DNA from: Limanda limanda
Taxonomy: Eukaryota > Chordata > Actinopteri > Pleuronectiformes > Pleuronectidae
Assembly: GCF_963576545.1 (NCBI RefSeq)
Contig: NC_083648.1
Location: 8,977,739 to 9,041,738 of the forward strand
Direction: 5' to 3'
Length of the DNA: 64,000 nt
The notes beneath the pieces were generated by a model. It saw nothing but the letters and a program-made list of their open reading frames with translations. It searched no databases and was not told where the DNA came from. A program made the translations under genes and the position numbers. Below, in pieces: positions 1 through 11,540 of this stretch (within the stretch, counting starts at the first letter, position 1; each line of letters starts with the position of its first letter).

Positions 1-3000
1 GCGTTGCCAAAGACTCCTCTAGCATCAGCGAAGGTGACAGCAAAGAAGAAAACCATGTCAATGGAGCTGGAAGGGGTGTCTGCTTCACCGACAAGCATGT
101 GTACTACAACTCAAAAGCTTTGGGAAGAGCCAAAACGATCAAACGCGCTCCTACGCCAGGTCCTCGACACGTAAAGAAGACGGCGTCTGTTGAGAGCGTG
201 AAGATGGTGACAGAGTCGGGGATTCAAGAGAGCAGACTGGGACATTATTCCTACATGGAGAAGACGGCCGATGGTGAGACAACCGAGGGATACTGCGTTG
301 TTAGACACAGCAGCAGCAGCAGCAACCGGCCAATCCCAAAACCTCGGAAAACGGCCTCTGCTGGAAAAGGCAACAAAGGCTCCCACTCGTCCATCAGGTC
401 GTCAGGTGTTGCTGAGGTCCTACAGATACAGAATAACGGGATGGAGGTTACAGAAACTGTCATGCATATCTACGAGAGTCAAGGCTGCTATAACAACTAT
501 TCTGCAAATGAGGAATATAGCGCAGATGGCGCACCTTTGCATGGTTCCACCTCAGGGCCAAATAGCAAGCCGTCCACCGGGCCGTCGGGGCCACGTTCAT
601 CCAGCAATGACTGTGATATCGATTTTAGCAGGCAGCCACCCACTGCTGACTCACTACGACTGAAAGAGGAGATGTTATCGTTGTCATCAGAACCAATATC
701 TCCAACTCAGGAGATTATGAGCAATCTGCCTACAGTGACTGAGGACGATGCTCAGACAGCAACAAACTCCGGGATTGAGGATACAGTAAAAAGGGACAAA
801 ACTCCTAAAAGCGAGAAGAATAAAAAAATGACTAAACCTGCTGTGAATCATCACAAGAGTTCAACTTCAAAAAGTAGCAAAAATTCAACCGACAAGCTAA
901 GCAGTGTGGGAAAAAAGAGTTTGGGTTCATCAGAAAGTGCTAAAAGTGTCCATAAACGTAAAGAAGCGGAAAATAAAGAAGAAAAGCTTCCGTCTAAGAA
1001 AACAATTAAAGTTGAAAATAAGCCCAGGAAAAGCTCAGCCTTATTAGACAAAACGGAAAGTGTCAAAATAACCCCACCTAAGAGACAAAGCCTGAACAAA
1101 GTAGCTGCTAGAGATAATGGCCACAATGTAAACACTCCAAGTGGCAGGCCTCAAATGAAAAAGAACATCTCAGATATATTACAACCTAAAAGAGCACTTC
1201 CGCAGAGCAAGAAAGCAATGAGTAAACCCAAATCTATGACAGAGAACAAAATGTCACCACCTAAAAAATCTTTGGAGACCAGCGAGAGTGTTTCAATGCC
1301 TTCCTTGAACCCTACGCCCTCTGAAATCCACCAATATGTCGAGAACTGGTTGGAGACCGTCAGCCAAGAACAGGCGCCGTACACCGAGGCAATTCCAGAA
1401 GGTTCCGAACCTCCGTCAACGGTGGTGTTTCAGATAGGCGGTGGGGCGGAATCAGATGAAAAGAATGGACATCAGAATGATTTAGCTGAATATTACCCAA
1501 TGTCTGGGGATAATGTCAAGAAATCAGCTTCTTGTCTAATGGTTCCTCTTTACAACGGAGAGCCAGAAGCATCTTTGTTGCACAGTGTTTCTATGCCAAG
1601 TGTCCGAGTGGATCCTGCGCACCAGTACAACCAACTGAGGGCACATAAATCTGCAGAGGCCATCGGTCCGACTGGCTGCGAGTCAACTTCAACCACGTCC
1701 AACAATTTAACTCCTGAAGAAAATATGAAACCCGTCCTGCGACAACTGTGTTCCTCCATTCAGAACATCAGAAGGGCGTCAGACACCAACAAAACATATA
1801 ACCTTGAGAAGTCCAACAGCCTCCCGGATTTCTCAACACAAGTAGCATCAGTGTTCGGCTCGTCGTGCAAAGCATTTCTGTCCTTCTTGTCGGTCATGAC
1901 TCTGAGAGATGACCTAACAGGCTCTGCTCCCAAAGTAAATGACCAATCGAGAAGCACCTCAGAGGCCATGCTAATGATGCAGTCCCTAATGAAAATCTCT
2001 GCCATCGAGGACAAAGAAGAGCTGAGTGCGAGTCTGACAAACCTGCAGAGCAGCACATCATCTCAGTTCAGAGAACGATGGAAGGATTTCCAGACTTTGA
2101 GGGAAAGGCTTGAAAGTGAGCCACTTTCTTCCAAAGTTTCCGAAACCGAGTTTGCCCTGGACCTTGACTCTGAAGGTGGGGATGTATTTGAGGATCAACA
2201 TCTGACTCTAGATGAGCTGATGGAGGAGCTGAATATGCCTCAAGACCTCAGATCAGAAATTTGCTCAACAATCCACCAAGCTAGAAGTTTTTACCCTCCG
2301 GAGGAGAGCACTATGGTAGAACCTGAAGGAAACCAGTCGGACTCAGAGGAAGATTTGGAGAAGTTTGTTGATGAATCCAACGATGAAGCAAAGTCAACTG
2401 ATCCTGACGATACATGTGTAGAGGAAAACTTTGCAGAAAGAAAAATGGATAATGATGATAGAGATAGAAAGTCAGATCAAGAAGCTGATGAAGTTCAGGA
2501 AATGGTCAGTGATTTAAAAGAATCAGAGGTTTCACAGACAGAACAAGATGAGGCACTGAAAGATGAAAAAGATGAAGACCAGGTAGAAGAGGATAGGGAG
2601 GACAAGAAGGCAGGAGAGGATGGAGAAATGAATGAGACAAATGATGATGGTATAGAGGAGGCAGCAATGGAAGATGTTGAAGGGCAGAAAGCAGAGATAG
2701 GAAGTGTTGAGGAATCAGTTGAGAAAGAAAAGGAAGGAACAGAGGGAGAGATGACAGGAGATGAGGATGAGGAAGAGGAGAAATTAGAAGAAGGAGGGGA
2801 AGGAGTGGTTGAGGAGACAGTGGAAGGACTGTTGGATGAAGAAGATCAAGAGGAAAGAGAGTACAACAGCGTGGAAGAGACAAGAGAGAGAGAAGGTGTT
2901 GATGAGACGGAGGAGGAAGAGAGAGGAGGGACAGACGGGGTTGAAGAAGAAGCAGATGAGGAAGAAAGTTGTGATGAGGGAAAGCAAGTGGAGGCTGAAG

Positions 3001-4889
3001 AAGAAGAAGAAGACCTCAAGGAGACAGATGGGAATATTGATGAAGAGCAGGAGGAAGAAGAGAAGGAGGAGATCGAAGGACAAGAAGTTACAGAGTACTA
3101 TGTAGAAGAAGAGTTGGAGAAGGTTATTGAGGAGACAGAACAGGAAGAGGAGGTAGAAAACATCTTGGACATAGAAGAAGAGGTGACTGTGGTTAGTGAG
3201 GATTTCGACGAAGAAGCAGATAAAGTTAGAGAGGAGAAAGATGAGGAAGAGGAGGTAGATATTATAACTGAAGAGGCAGACGAGGAAGAGGATAATGAGG
3301 AAGAGGACGAGGACGAGGAGGAGGAGAAAGAAAGTAATCTGGTTTACAGAGAAAGCGATGAAGAGGAAGAGGAGGATGATGATGCTGAGGTTGAAGAAGA
3401 AAGGGTGATCTCAAATGAGTCAGTTGAAGAAAATGAGGTACAGGAGTTTGAGACTGAGGAGGAGAGGGAAGATGACAAAGAAAATGAGGGATCAGACCAG
3501 GTGGAAAAACAAGAATCCAAAGAAGAGGTGGAAGAAGGAGATGTTTCTGAGGACGCAGACAGTGTTGAAGATGGTAACAGTAGCAACCTGCTGGAAGAGG
3601 CCTCCTATTTGCAGCAGAGCAGTCACAAGCAAGCGAATGCAGAGTGTAACAGTGAATCACCGACCAAGTATTCCTCTGAGGGGCAGTGTGAGTTCACTAA
3701 AGGCAGCGGAACAGAAAACGAGCTGGAAACCGACGAGGGAGGGGAGCGTCGTGACGAGAACAGCCTCGGCCTGATCCATCCTGTGGAGATTTCCCAGGAG
3801 TTACTGGACTTTGTCAACTCTGCCCTGCAGTCGTCTTCGCTCACTTTCTCGTACGACGCTCGGGGGAACATCAGGATAGAGCCGGACTACGCTCGAGTTG
3901 TACAAACTATGCCAACTCGTTTTCCAAATAGAAGAAAGGACTCTTACGGCTTGAAACGTCTCCCGAGCCCAAACACGTCAGATTTATCCGATTACAGACC
4001 AGAGACCTCAGAGAGTGGTGGGTATAAGACTCAGGAGTCTGTAGATATTGTTACAGAGAGCGAAGAGGAAGCCTCAGAGAGATCCTCTCCAGCCTTAACA
4101 CCTGAGAACGATTCATTGTCTCTTGCAGGTACTGCAGAAGTCTTACAAAGTACCAAGATCAAAAGTGAAGAGAGTTTCTCTTCCAATCATTCGGGCACCA
4201 AAGCCTCAAAAGAGGATCTGTCTTATTTTAGTGCAGCAAGCTCATTGAAGGCAGATGCCGAAGCTGCGCCAGAGGCCGCACAGCCCGACTCCTGCAGCTC
4301 AGAGAAGGATACCGGCGATGGGGTTTTGATTGATCAAGGGAGGTGGCTGCTCAAGGAGAACCACCTCATCAGAAAATCCCCTCCGGTCGCCCTGGGAATG
4401 TACGGTAACATGGACAGCACCTCCAGCGACACGGGTCAGGAGAACGCCGGTGAGGATTCTCCGGTTCACCATAAGACCCAGCCCAACGCCCTCGTAGACA
4501 TATCCTCTTCCGAGCTCGAGGATATGGCGAAGCCTCCAACTCCAAAGTGCACCTACTTCAACATGCCACACGGGAGCGACTCGGATCCCTTCCTGGACAA
4601 TTCCAGTGTGCACAGTGTGAAAAAGGAGTCGAGCAGTGGGATGGGAAGAAGCTTCAGGGTGTCGCCAATTATCGATACTTCTAAAACCTGGCCAAATAAA
4701 ATCGGCAGTCTGTCGTCATTTACATCAGTTGAGTTCAGATTACCAGATGGGAAAATTCATCCAGAAGGGGAGGCCCCGGCTGTGACACAGCCAAGAAGGA
4801 CATCTAGTGGGGGAGGCAGGGCACTGCAAGCACAGAACTCCCCGGAGACTCTGCTTGTGAGATGTGGACAATTCTGCCCCATACTATGA
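1..4889 (+). CDS. rp1l1: RP1/RP1L1-family protein, 3'-terminal exon (5' partial)
   Basis: The frame is open from the window edge (first whole codon at 3) to a TGA at 4887-4889, about 1628 codons, so the true start is upstream. The first in-window part is Ser-rich with basic Pro patches. A Lys/Ser-rich low-complexity stretch follows at nt 780-1280. A very Glu-rich acidic tract occupies about nt 2330-3560. A more ordered segment at nt 3775-3900 begins ELLDFVNSALQ and includes SYDARGNIRIEP. RP1 and RP1L1 are doublecortin-domain microtubule proteins of the photoreceptor axoneme, and Glu-rich low complexity is typical of RP1L1. The DCX domains would be encoded by exons outside the window. The protein ends C-P-I-L, a CaaX-like tail. 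I infer RP1L1 rather than RP1 from the acidic tract; the assignment is from recognition, not alignment. No intron or frameshift is seen inside. Confidence 0.68.
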   Translation, partial: VAKDSSSISEGDSKEENHVNGAGRGVCFTDKHVYYNSKALGRAKTIKRAPTPGPRHVKKTASVESVKMVTESGIQESRLGHYSYMEKTADGETTEGYCVVRHSSSSSNRPIPKPRKTASAGKGNKGSHSSIRSSGVAEVLQIQNNGMEVTETVMHIYESQGCYNNYSANEEYSADGAPLHGSTSGPNSKPSTGPSGPRSSSNDCDIDFSRQPPTADSLRLKEEMLSLSSEPISPTQEIMSNLPTVTEDDAQTATNSGIEDTVKRDKTPKSEKNKKMTKPAVNHHKSSTSKSSKNSTDKLSSVGKKSLGSSESAKSVHKRKEAENKEEKLPSKKTIKVENKPRKSSALLDKTESVKITPPKRQSLNKVAARDNGHNVNTPSGRPQMKKNISDILQPKRALPQSKKAMSKPKSMTENKMSPPKKSLETSESVSMPSLNPTPSEIHQYVENWLETVSQEQAPYTEAIPEGSEPPSTVVFQIGGGAESDEKNGHQNDLAEYYPMSGDNVKKSASCLMVPLYNGEPEASLLHSVSMPSVRVDPAHQYNQLRAHKSAEAIGPTGCESTSTTSNNLTPEENMKPVLRQLCSSIQNIRRASDTNKTYNLEKSNSLPDFSTQVASVFGSSCKAFLSFLSVMTLRDDLTGSAPKVNDQSRSTSEAMLMMQSLMKISAIEDKEELSASLTNLQSSTSSQFRERWKDFQTLRERLESEPLSSKVSETEFALDLDSEGGDVFEDQHLTLDELMEELNMPQDLRSEICSTIHQARSFYPPEESTMVEPEGNQSDSEEDLEKFVDESNDEAKSTDPDDTCVEENFAERKMDNDDRDRKSDQEADEVQEMVSDLKESEVSQTEQDEALKDEKDEDQVEEDREDKKAGEDGEMNETNDDGIEEAAMEDVEGQKAEIGSVEESVEKEKEGTEGEMTGDEDEEEEKLEEGGEGVVEETVEGLLDEEDQEEREYNSVEETREREGVDETEEEERGGTDGVEEEADEEESCDEGKQVEAEEEEEDLKETDGNIDEEQEEEEKEEIEGQEVTEYYVEEELEKVIEETEQEEEVENILDIEEEVTVVSEDFDEEADKVREEKDEEEEVDIITEEADEEEDNEEEDEDEEEEKESNLVYRESDEEEEEDDDAEVEEERVISNESVEENEVQEFETEEEREDDKENEGSDQVEKQESKEEVEEGDVSEDADSVEDGNSSNLLEEASYLQQSSHKQANAECNSESPTKYSSEGQCEFTKGSGTENELETDEGGERRDENSLGLIHPVEISQELLDFVNSALQSSSLTFSYDARGNIRIEPDYARVVQTMPTRFPNRRKDSYGLKRLPSPNTSDLSDYRPETSESGGYKTQESVDIVTESEEEASERSSPALTPENDSLSLAGTAEVLQSTKIKSEESFSSNHSGTKASKEDLSYFSAASSLKADAEAAPEAAQPDSCSSEKDTGDGVLIDQGRWLLKENHLIRKSPPVALGMYGNMDSTSSDTGQENAGEDSPVHHKTQPNALVDISSSELEDMAKPPTPKCTYFNMPHGSDSDPFLDNSSVHSVKKESSSGMGRSFRVSPIIDTSKTWPNKIGSLSSFTSVEFRLPDGKIHPEGEAPAVTQPRRTSSGGGRALQAQNSPETLLVRCGQFCPIL

Positions 4890-5260
4890 AAGAATGTCTA
4901 GTGTGTAGCTATGTTGGACGATGATTATTTCGTTGTGATACAGATGGAATTATTTCCAAGGCCATCAAAACATTTGAGCACAAACTTTCTTTGCAAACCA
5001 GCGAGACCTACAGACCTGTGCCATTTATTTCAGTTTAGTGCAGACAAACATCGTTTACAGACTTTTTTGTGTGTTTTAATGGTGATGGTGATGAAATCAA
5101 AAGTCATAAATACATATAACAATATAAGCAACTACGTACAACATATTTTTTTACTGTTTCACTGCAAACTGTACATAGCAATCTATCATAAAGTAAAAGT
5201 AATATATTTTTCTACTGAATAAAATGCAATACATAGAATAAATAAAGTATCTGTCAAAGA
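4890..5260 (+). other. 3' UTR of the RP1L1-like gene
   Basis: AT-rich sequence follows the TGA directly and leads to clustered AATAAA signals. No intron signal or other gene is seen. The 103-codon open frame inside it has no protein-like composition. Confidence 0.6.
5218..5246 (+). terminator. Polyadenylation signals of the RP1L1-like gene
   Basis: AATAAA occurs at 5218-5223 and twice, overlapping, at 5237-5246. These are the first canonical signals after the stop codon, and T-rich sequence follows from about 5268, as expected downstream of a cleavage site. Confidence 0.6.
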
Positions 5261-6721
5261 AGCAGATTTTATTCCTGTTATATTTTATTGTCTATATTTT
5301 TCAATTGTATATGTATTGTTTATAGTCCCAACTAGACTTGTCTTAGCCAGATAAAAAAAAGAATAGTGCAGTCGAGGCTGAGATATCCTGACATTTACTC
5401 TGTAAAACTTTCAATTTCTAATGCTCTACAAAAACTCTTGATTTCATTAGAACCTGCTCTCTAAGTAAATGTGCACACTCTTCAAACTCCACGCCCCATT
5501 GTTAGTAACTCTATCTGTTATAAATGTGAAGTTTCTAAGCCCAAAACGAGATAACTATCAGGAAAACATCGTAAAGTAAAATTAGTAGATCAAATCTTTG
5601 TAATTCTAATATGATTGTATCTACCAACATGGAGACTTACAAAGTTCCTCTAGATTAATTTATTTTGCGTATCAAATTAAGATAATTAAAGTAGCTGTTC
5701 TGTAAAAGTTCACAACTGAAGAAGAAAAGGAATTGAATGATTGGAAACAAATAATAATATGAACAACTGCAAACGCATTTTTATAAAATAATCAGTTTGT
5801 GCATTATGACGTCTCAGAAAAAGATTTAGGTCCTGAACTTGCTTGTGAGACTATTTCCTTTATTAGAATAATCAATTCACGATTGAAACCTCGTTATGAG
5901 CTAACAGCTGCAGCACAGGATTCTATACAAGCTATTTTTTTCAAAGCAGTTCTTTGAGGCATACACACACACGCAAACAAATTAAAAACAAAAAACAGCA
6001 GAACAGAGTTATCATACATTTAAAGTTATATTAAGGATCGAGATGTTGACTGCTGAAAATAATCTGATTCATAAACAATTGCCTTAAAGCATTTCTGTTC
6101 TTTGCAGACATTTGACTTTCATAAGGTTATTATCTGAGCGAGACATGTGAATTGTGAATGAGCCTTGGGCTAATGATATCCTGTTTATTCATGAAACTAG
6201 AGAAACATCATCCGGACTTGCAGGGGGTTTCTTTAAAACATCTTTAATTACATTGTTAAAAAAACAAAAACATAAATCATTTGATTAATTCTCTGATTCA
6301 TGAGACAAAAGCCAAAGTATTTGTGTTTATTCTTCACACTCTGTCACTCTGGTCTCACTCTGGTCCAGTCGTCTTCAGGCAGGAGACGGGTGAGTGTCAC
6401 CTGCAGATGCCACTCGGTCAGGCTGATGCTCTCTGAAGCAGACGGACATATGTAAGTGACACTTGTGATGTGATGGCCTCTGACAGACTGATTGAACACA
6501 CTCGGAATAGGACCGCAGGTTATTTTCCTTTAAATAAGTCTGTCCACATCCCAGCAGGTGCTAATGTCGACACTTATAATCCATTTGGACACATTTATGT
6601 TTTATATTTAGCCAGTTGTATGAGATGGTTTCACAGAAATGCAGGGAAGTTGAGGTTCAAAGTGGAGTGTGAGGGGTGTTTCCCGTCCAGTGGACCCTGA
6701 CCCAATCACTCCCTCCCTGCA

Positions 6722-6722
<1 letters not shown>

Positions 6723-6762
<40 letters not shown>

Positions 6763-6768
6763 AGAGAG
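6723..6768. repeat. (CA)n then (GA)n microsatellite
   Basis: About 18 CA units run directly into a short GA tract. Confidence 0.95.
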
Positions 6769-8356
6769 GGAGACAAAGAAAAGAGTGAGACAAAGAGAGC
6801 GAGACTTTGCAAAGTGACCATTCTGGATACTTTCCAAGGGTTTTGTCGGTTACCATGGAGATCTGGAAAACAGCCCCTGCAGTTTAATTCCTGTGTTGTT
6901 ACTATGGCTGAAAGGTATCCAGTGCAAGCTGCCTAGTCCCCGACATGAACGCCAGTCCTCGCTCTGCTCATTTTGCTGATCTCCGACAGAAAAGGATTCG
7001 GAATGCATTAGAAAAACACCTAAATGCTGCAGGAGGAGAGAGAATTCCTCACGGTCGCCAGCGGAAGGAGGATTATCAAGATCCATTTCTTCAGTATAAT
7101 TACTCAAGCACAAAACCTCCATTTAGAAACCTTGAAATGTCAAGAGAGAAAGTATTTGTTAGACTTAGTTTGGTTGTTGCAGCCAAAGAATAAAAAAAAA
7201 TTCCCATTCAAAGATTTTTTGAGGATTTATTGTTTGCTTGACTGTTGAGCATTTCAGAGTTTTAATTCCTTTGGGGCTTTATAATGTAAATCAAAGTAAA
7301 AAGTATCCATTCAAATGTCTCCAGGGTGAAACTGCCAATAACTCACGGACATCTGAAGGAGGGCGAGGGGCCCCAATTAGACAAATTCCAAAAAGATGCC
7401 TCTGGTTTAATGTTTAACAATATAAAATATCAACTGTTTAAAAAAAAGAAAAAGAAAGAAATTCTGAAATGATATTCTACACTAATGCACAAGTAGCACT
7501 GATGATAACCTGACTATTAAATGCAGACTTGACAAAACCAGCTTCTCTTTTTCACATTTAGATTTACGTCCCTTTAAGATCTCCGTGCAGTCACCAGGGC
7601 GCAAGAAAAAAACACAATGTGTTGCAACACTCCCTTCACTAAATCTGCCGTGTCACGACCCACAAAGGGTTGAGTCAATTCATCAGCTGGAACTCATGAA
7701 GGAGGAAAACTAAGATGGAGACACATTAACGTAAATATCTACAACTTAATCTGTGTGATGCATCACTGATTTTCTGTCTGAGTTCTTGTCCTCACACCAG
7801 ACAGCCCCTGAATCTCTGTCTGGGTTTCAGCTCGAGCAAAATAATGTTGGGGATGATTGCCATGGCTACTGGGCGCGCGGGTCGGTGATTCACCGTCACG
7901 GGAGACAAAACAAAGGGCCCCTATTCCTCTGCCCTTGCCTGCGGTTCTGTTGCGATGACACCCTGAAACAAGATTTAGCTTCTCTGTTGCCCCGTCCCAT
8001 TCACAGGCCCACCGTTTGATTCTCGTCCTAAAATGTTTTTAATTAGTTCCCCCCCGGTGGTGCCCAAAGAGAAAAGAGGAACCTCAGCAACAAAAAATGA
8101 AAAAACGATAAATTCCAAACTTTGCCAGGAATGGGAGCTCGGTGCTGTTTGGCCCAAACTGAGGCTCTGGGCCCAACCCGGGCTGCAAACAATAATTATG
8201 GCCTAGTGTGGGCATTCTGATTCTGCAGTTAGGTGACAGATCAGCAATACACAATCCCTGCTCTGTGTGTGACAATCCCGGCCTCCTCTGTCTGTCTCTG
8301 CGGCGAACGCTGGCAGGGCGCCCTCATAATGGGCCTGGGAGCAGGAATTTTACGGG

Positions 8357-8380
8357 CCCCCCCCCCCCCCCCCCCCCCCC
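8357..8380. repeat. Homopolymer C24
   Basis: 24 consecutive C follow a GGG. Its exact length may be unreliable in an assembly. Confidence 0.95.
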
Positions 8381-9884
8381 AGCTGCAGGCAAGTGAGTGT
8401 TGATCATGTGAATTTCCATCGCCAGCGTTAGTGATGGGGTTCCAGTGTTTACTCATACTGCGGCCCCTGTGTGGGCCCTCGGGCACCACATGCCTTAGTG
8501 CATTGGTGCAATTATTTTTTCATTTATATTACTTTGCGATTGTGTTAGTGGTAATTTAATTCATTTTGGATATGTTATTTAAGACCCTTACTAAGTGTAT
8601 AGAGCTTTTACTCCAGTTCTGCACTTGATTAAAACATTTGAGGCATTTGGCTATTACTTGGAAGTTAATTCATTTCATGCTACTTTATTCTACTTGAGAC
8701 AAATATTTCACTGTTTTGAGTATGAGTTGCTCCAATTTAATTTTAAATGTACAAAACCTCTTATTCATAATATAATGCAGTGTTAAAATGTTATGATTAC
8801 TTTCAGTACTTTTACTTTTTTAACGTTTTGATAGTTTTGGGTACTTATTATTTTAATGTGTAATGTATCATTTTTTCTGCGGCGGATCTGAATACTTCAT
8901 CCACTATTGGCTGTACTACTGTTTGAAAGTAAATTGACTGTATTACTTCATTTAATCATATCACATTTTAAGGATCATGTATTTTATGTGAATATCCATT
9001 TCATGATCCCATATATTTCGAATTCTTTACTTTTCAGAAAGAAATAATATATTTATGAAATAATAATAATAATATGATACATTTTTATAGATTAGTCAAT
9101 ATTAAAATGTTGTTTAAACTTTTTATTATGAATTCATAACTTCTTATACAAAAGGGGATAATTGCAGCCAGTTCTGGACTAACATCCCATGATTTGGCAC
9201 AGAACGATGCAGAAAATCAGTTAATTCTAGGAACCTAATGAGTTAAAAATATTTCTGATAATTGCCTGAAGTTTACTTTTCATCTATCACATCCAGTGGC
9301 AACCAAACATGTCATAGATAATTGTTCTACTCCATTAAAATGGGCCGTTGCACAACAGATTTGGATGGAAAACAACCTTCACAGCTGAGACCAAGTGTCT
9401 GTGCCTTTACTAACACTCCTGACACTGTGACTTTATTAGATTTCTTAAGGTGACCGAGTAAAGAAAATGAAAGTCACAGTGCCTCCTTTATCTGCTGGTA
9501 CATTCCAAAGTAATGTCACTTGACTGCAAGTTTTAGGTTTGTGTTCTTAGTTTGGACATTTCCATTTTACACTTAAACCTCACCTTGTTTTAGAGGCACA
9601 TAGTGTGTTACCACTATAGATTTACTTCACAGCTTTTTGTCAATAATTAAACATAATGTGTGAAACATACAATAAGTGGATTTATAAAATATGATGTGTC
9701 ATTATGGCTAAAATAAATGGACTAACATATGTTAGATCCACTGTGAACAAATACAACATTGCTAGTTAAATGCACCAATAATCCCCCAAAACTGCATTCT
9801 GCATACTGAATACTTCTACTGTTGATATTTTAGTACATTTTGTGTCTCATTACAAATGTTAACTAAAATAGCCCTTAGAAGATT

Positions 9885-10105
9885 GCATAGGCCCATCAGT
9901 CCTCTTATGAAATCCCATTTAAACTCACTAGATTTTAAGTTGGACCTGAAAAACGCCTCACGTGCAACATTACAGAAAGTGAAAGAAATTCCTTGAACAG
10001 CACCAAAATTTGAGGGATTTTTCTTTCACCAATGTGACATCATTGTACAAAATGTTCGGTGGTTTTTGCGTAATCATGCTAACAAACCAACCAATCAACC
10101 ATCCA
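9885..10105 (+). repeat. Dispersed repeat, family A (copy 1)
   Basis: Begins with a motif like CCTCTTATGAAATCCCATTT followed by ACTCACTAGAT, and ends near TTTTTGCGTAATCATGCTAAC followed by short AAC repeats. The same signature recurs at 24295-24590, 30090-30215 (reverse), 37060-37170, 52311-52470, 54205-54560 and 60835-60960. It looks like the decayed end of a fish retroposon; class uncertain. Confidence 0.6.
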
Positions 10106-10477
10106 ACTAATGGGCAGGTGTGAACACATTTCCTCAGCAGAGGTAATAACAGTATATCATTAAACAGAAGTATTGAATACAGGGATTTTGCCAGTAATGC
10201 AGTATTTGTATTCTGTGGTATGACTTGTTCCCTCACTGCATACAGGAGGGGAAAACAAATCAATCTCAATAGGTGGGTTATCCCAATAATCTTGTTGTTG
10301 ATCTGTTAAACTCAGTGTGTCAGTATGAGATAAGGGACGTATCGTTAAACCAAGACCCTTGTTGTCACGACAACGTCAAGCTTCACCTTGAGGTTTAAAA
10401 ACTAATCTCCCCAGGTTCTAATTCTTCCCAAAGAAGAGATCAGCTGGTAAAGTAGCCGGGTGTTTTCTTGCACAGTC

Positions 10478-10847
10478 ATGTCTCAAGGGCAACACGCCAG
10501 CTTCAGATCACTGCAGCCGCCCTCACCCGCCGGGTAAGAAGGTGAAAATCCCTGTGAAAGGAATATCTGTGCACCCAGGATATGATCTGGTCCACAAACG
10601 TCACTAAAGCAGATCACATCCCCATAAGGGACTGCTTCTTCTGTGTTTCTCTGTTGCACGCAGCAGCATCAGTGCTGCACTGAGTTTGAGAGGTGTGGTG
10701 TCCCTGGCTCAGCTCTGCTTCCCCCTGCGTCTCCGCTCACAGTCACTGGTCTCAGCTGGAGGAGCAGCACTGCAGCAGCCCCACGTTCTGCAAGCAGAGA
10801 GGAAACAGAGGCAGAAAAAGATGGATGTTTTAGGACATGAAGATTAG
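10478..10847 (+). CDS. Candidate two-exon small protein (79 aa), unrecognised
   Basis: An ATG at 10478 opens 18 codons plus two bases (exon 10478-10533) and ends at a strong donor, GG|GTAAGA. A pyrimidine-rich stretch then leads to a tandem NAGNAG acceptor, with the exon starting at 10664 or 10667. Joining GG to C from 10664 keeps the frame open to a TAG at 10845-10847, giving 79 residues. The C-terminal part is basic and Gln-rich (QAERKQRQKKMDV). AATAAA signals lie 355-380 nt downstream. I recognise no family. Other frames of exon 2 are also open for about 60 codons, so coding is not proven; this could be a non-coding transcript or chance. Confidence 0.25.
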
Positions 10848-11201
10848 TTTGTGTTGAAACGTGCCAGTCTTGAAAGATTTAATTTGTGCCCCACGAGCCC
10901 ATTGTCTCCGTCTTTCTCTGTTTTCTCTGGGTCTAGGTGTGTGATCGTTGAAGAGTTGTGTGTGTAGCAGCTTGGATGTGTTCGCACGTTCTGCCTCTTG
11001 TTCGCTAAACCTGATTAATGATGGTGAATCTGCTGACTTGCACATACTGAACTTGCACACACACCATGATAAACTGGTAATTGTGCACACAATACGCTCT
11101 GGAACACAAACGCACACACCAGATGACACAAAAGCAAGCATGGATGGGACATAGAATGGATTTTATGAGACAAATTGATTGAAAACTTGGGAAAAAGGGG
11201 C

Positions 11202-11224
11202 AATAAACCAAACTTTGTAAATAA
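11202..11224 (+). terminator. Possible polyadenylation signals
   Basis: AATAAA at 11202-11207 and 11219-11224, downstream of the small candidate reading frame. Only relevant if that locus is transcribed. Confidence 0.25.
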
Positions 11225-11448
11225 AGCTTGTAATATCTTTGATTAATTGTGTTTAATCTTAAATGTGAGGATGTATCAATACACTAATTGATGAACTTTA
11301 GTAATTCTTGGAGTTTCAGATCCATATTGTTCAGGTTGTGTGTGGACAGATTTAGAAAACACAAACAGAAAACATCTGGAGCTCCATAAAGAGTGATTGT
11401 GATTTAGGGACGAACATCAGGGTGGGACTGAACATGCCATGCATCCCT

Positions 11449-11540
11449 CCATCCATCATCCATCATCCATCATCCATCATCCATCCATCCATCCATCCAT
11501 CCATCCATCCATCCATCCATCCATCCATCATCAATCCATC
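11449..11540. repeat. (ATCC)n/(ATC) tetranucleotide repeat
   Basis: Near-perfect CATC/ATCC array of about 90 bp with interspersed CAT units. Confidence 0.95.

Larger units (their letters stand above)
5270..10470. other. Intergenic region without a recognisable gene
   Basis: AT-rich DNA with scattered short frames, none protein-like. It holds a (CA)n microsatellite, a C24 run and a dispersed repeat copy, listed separately. The stretch 7780-8400 is less AT-rich than its surroundings and contains a near-palindromic RFX-like motif at 7855-7868, so it may hold regulatory sequence. Confidence 0.5.

Noticed and set aside
2506..2883. Minus-strand Leu/Pro-rich frames under the acidic tract
   Set aside because: Complement of GAA/GAG codons; codon bias on the + strand explains the lack of stops.
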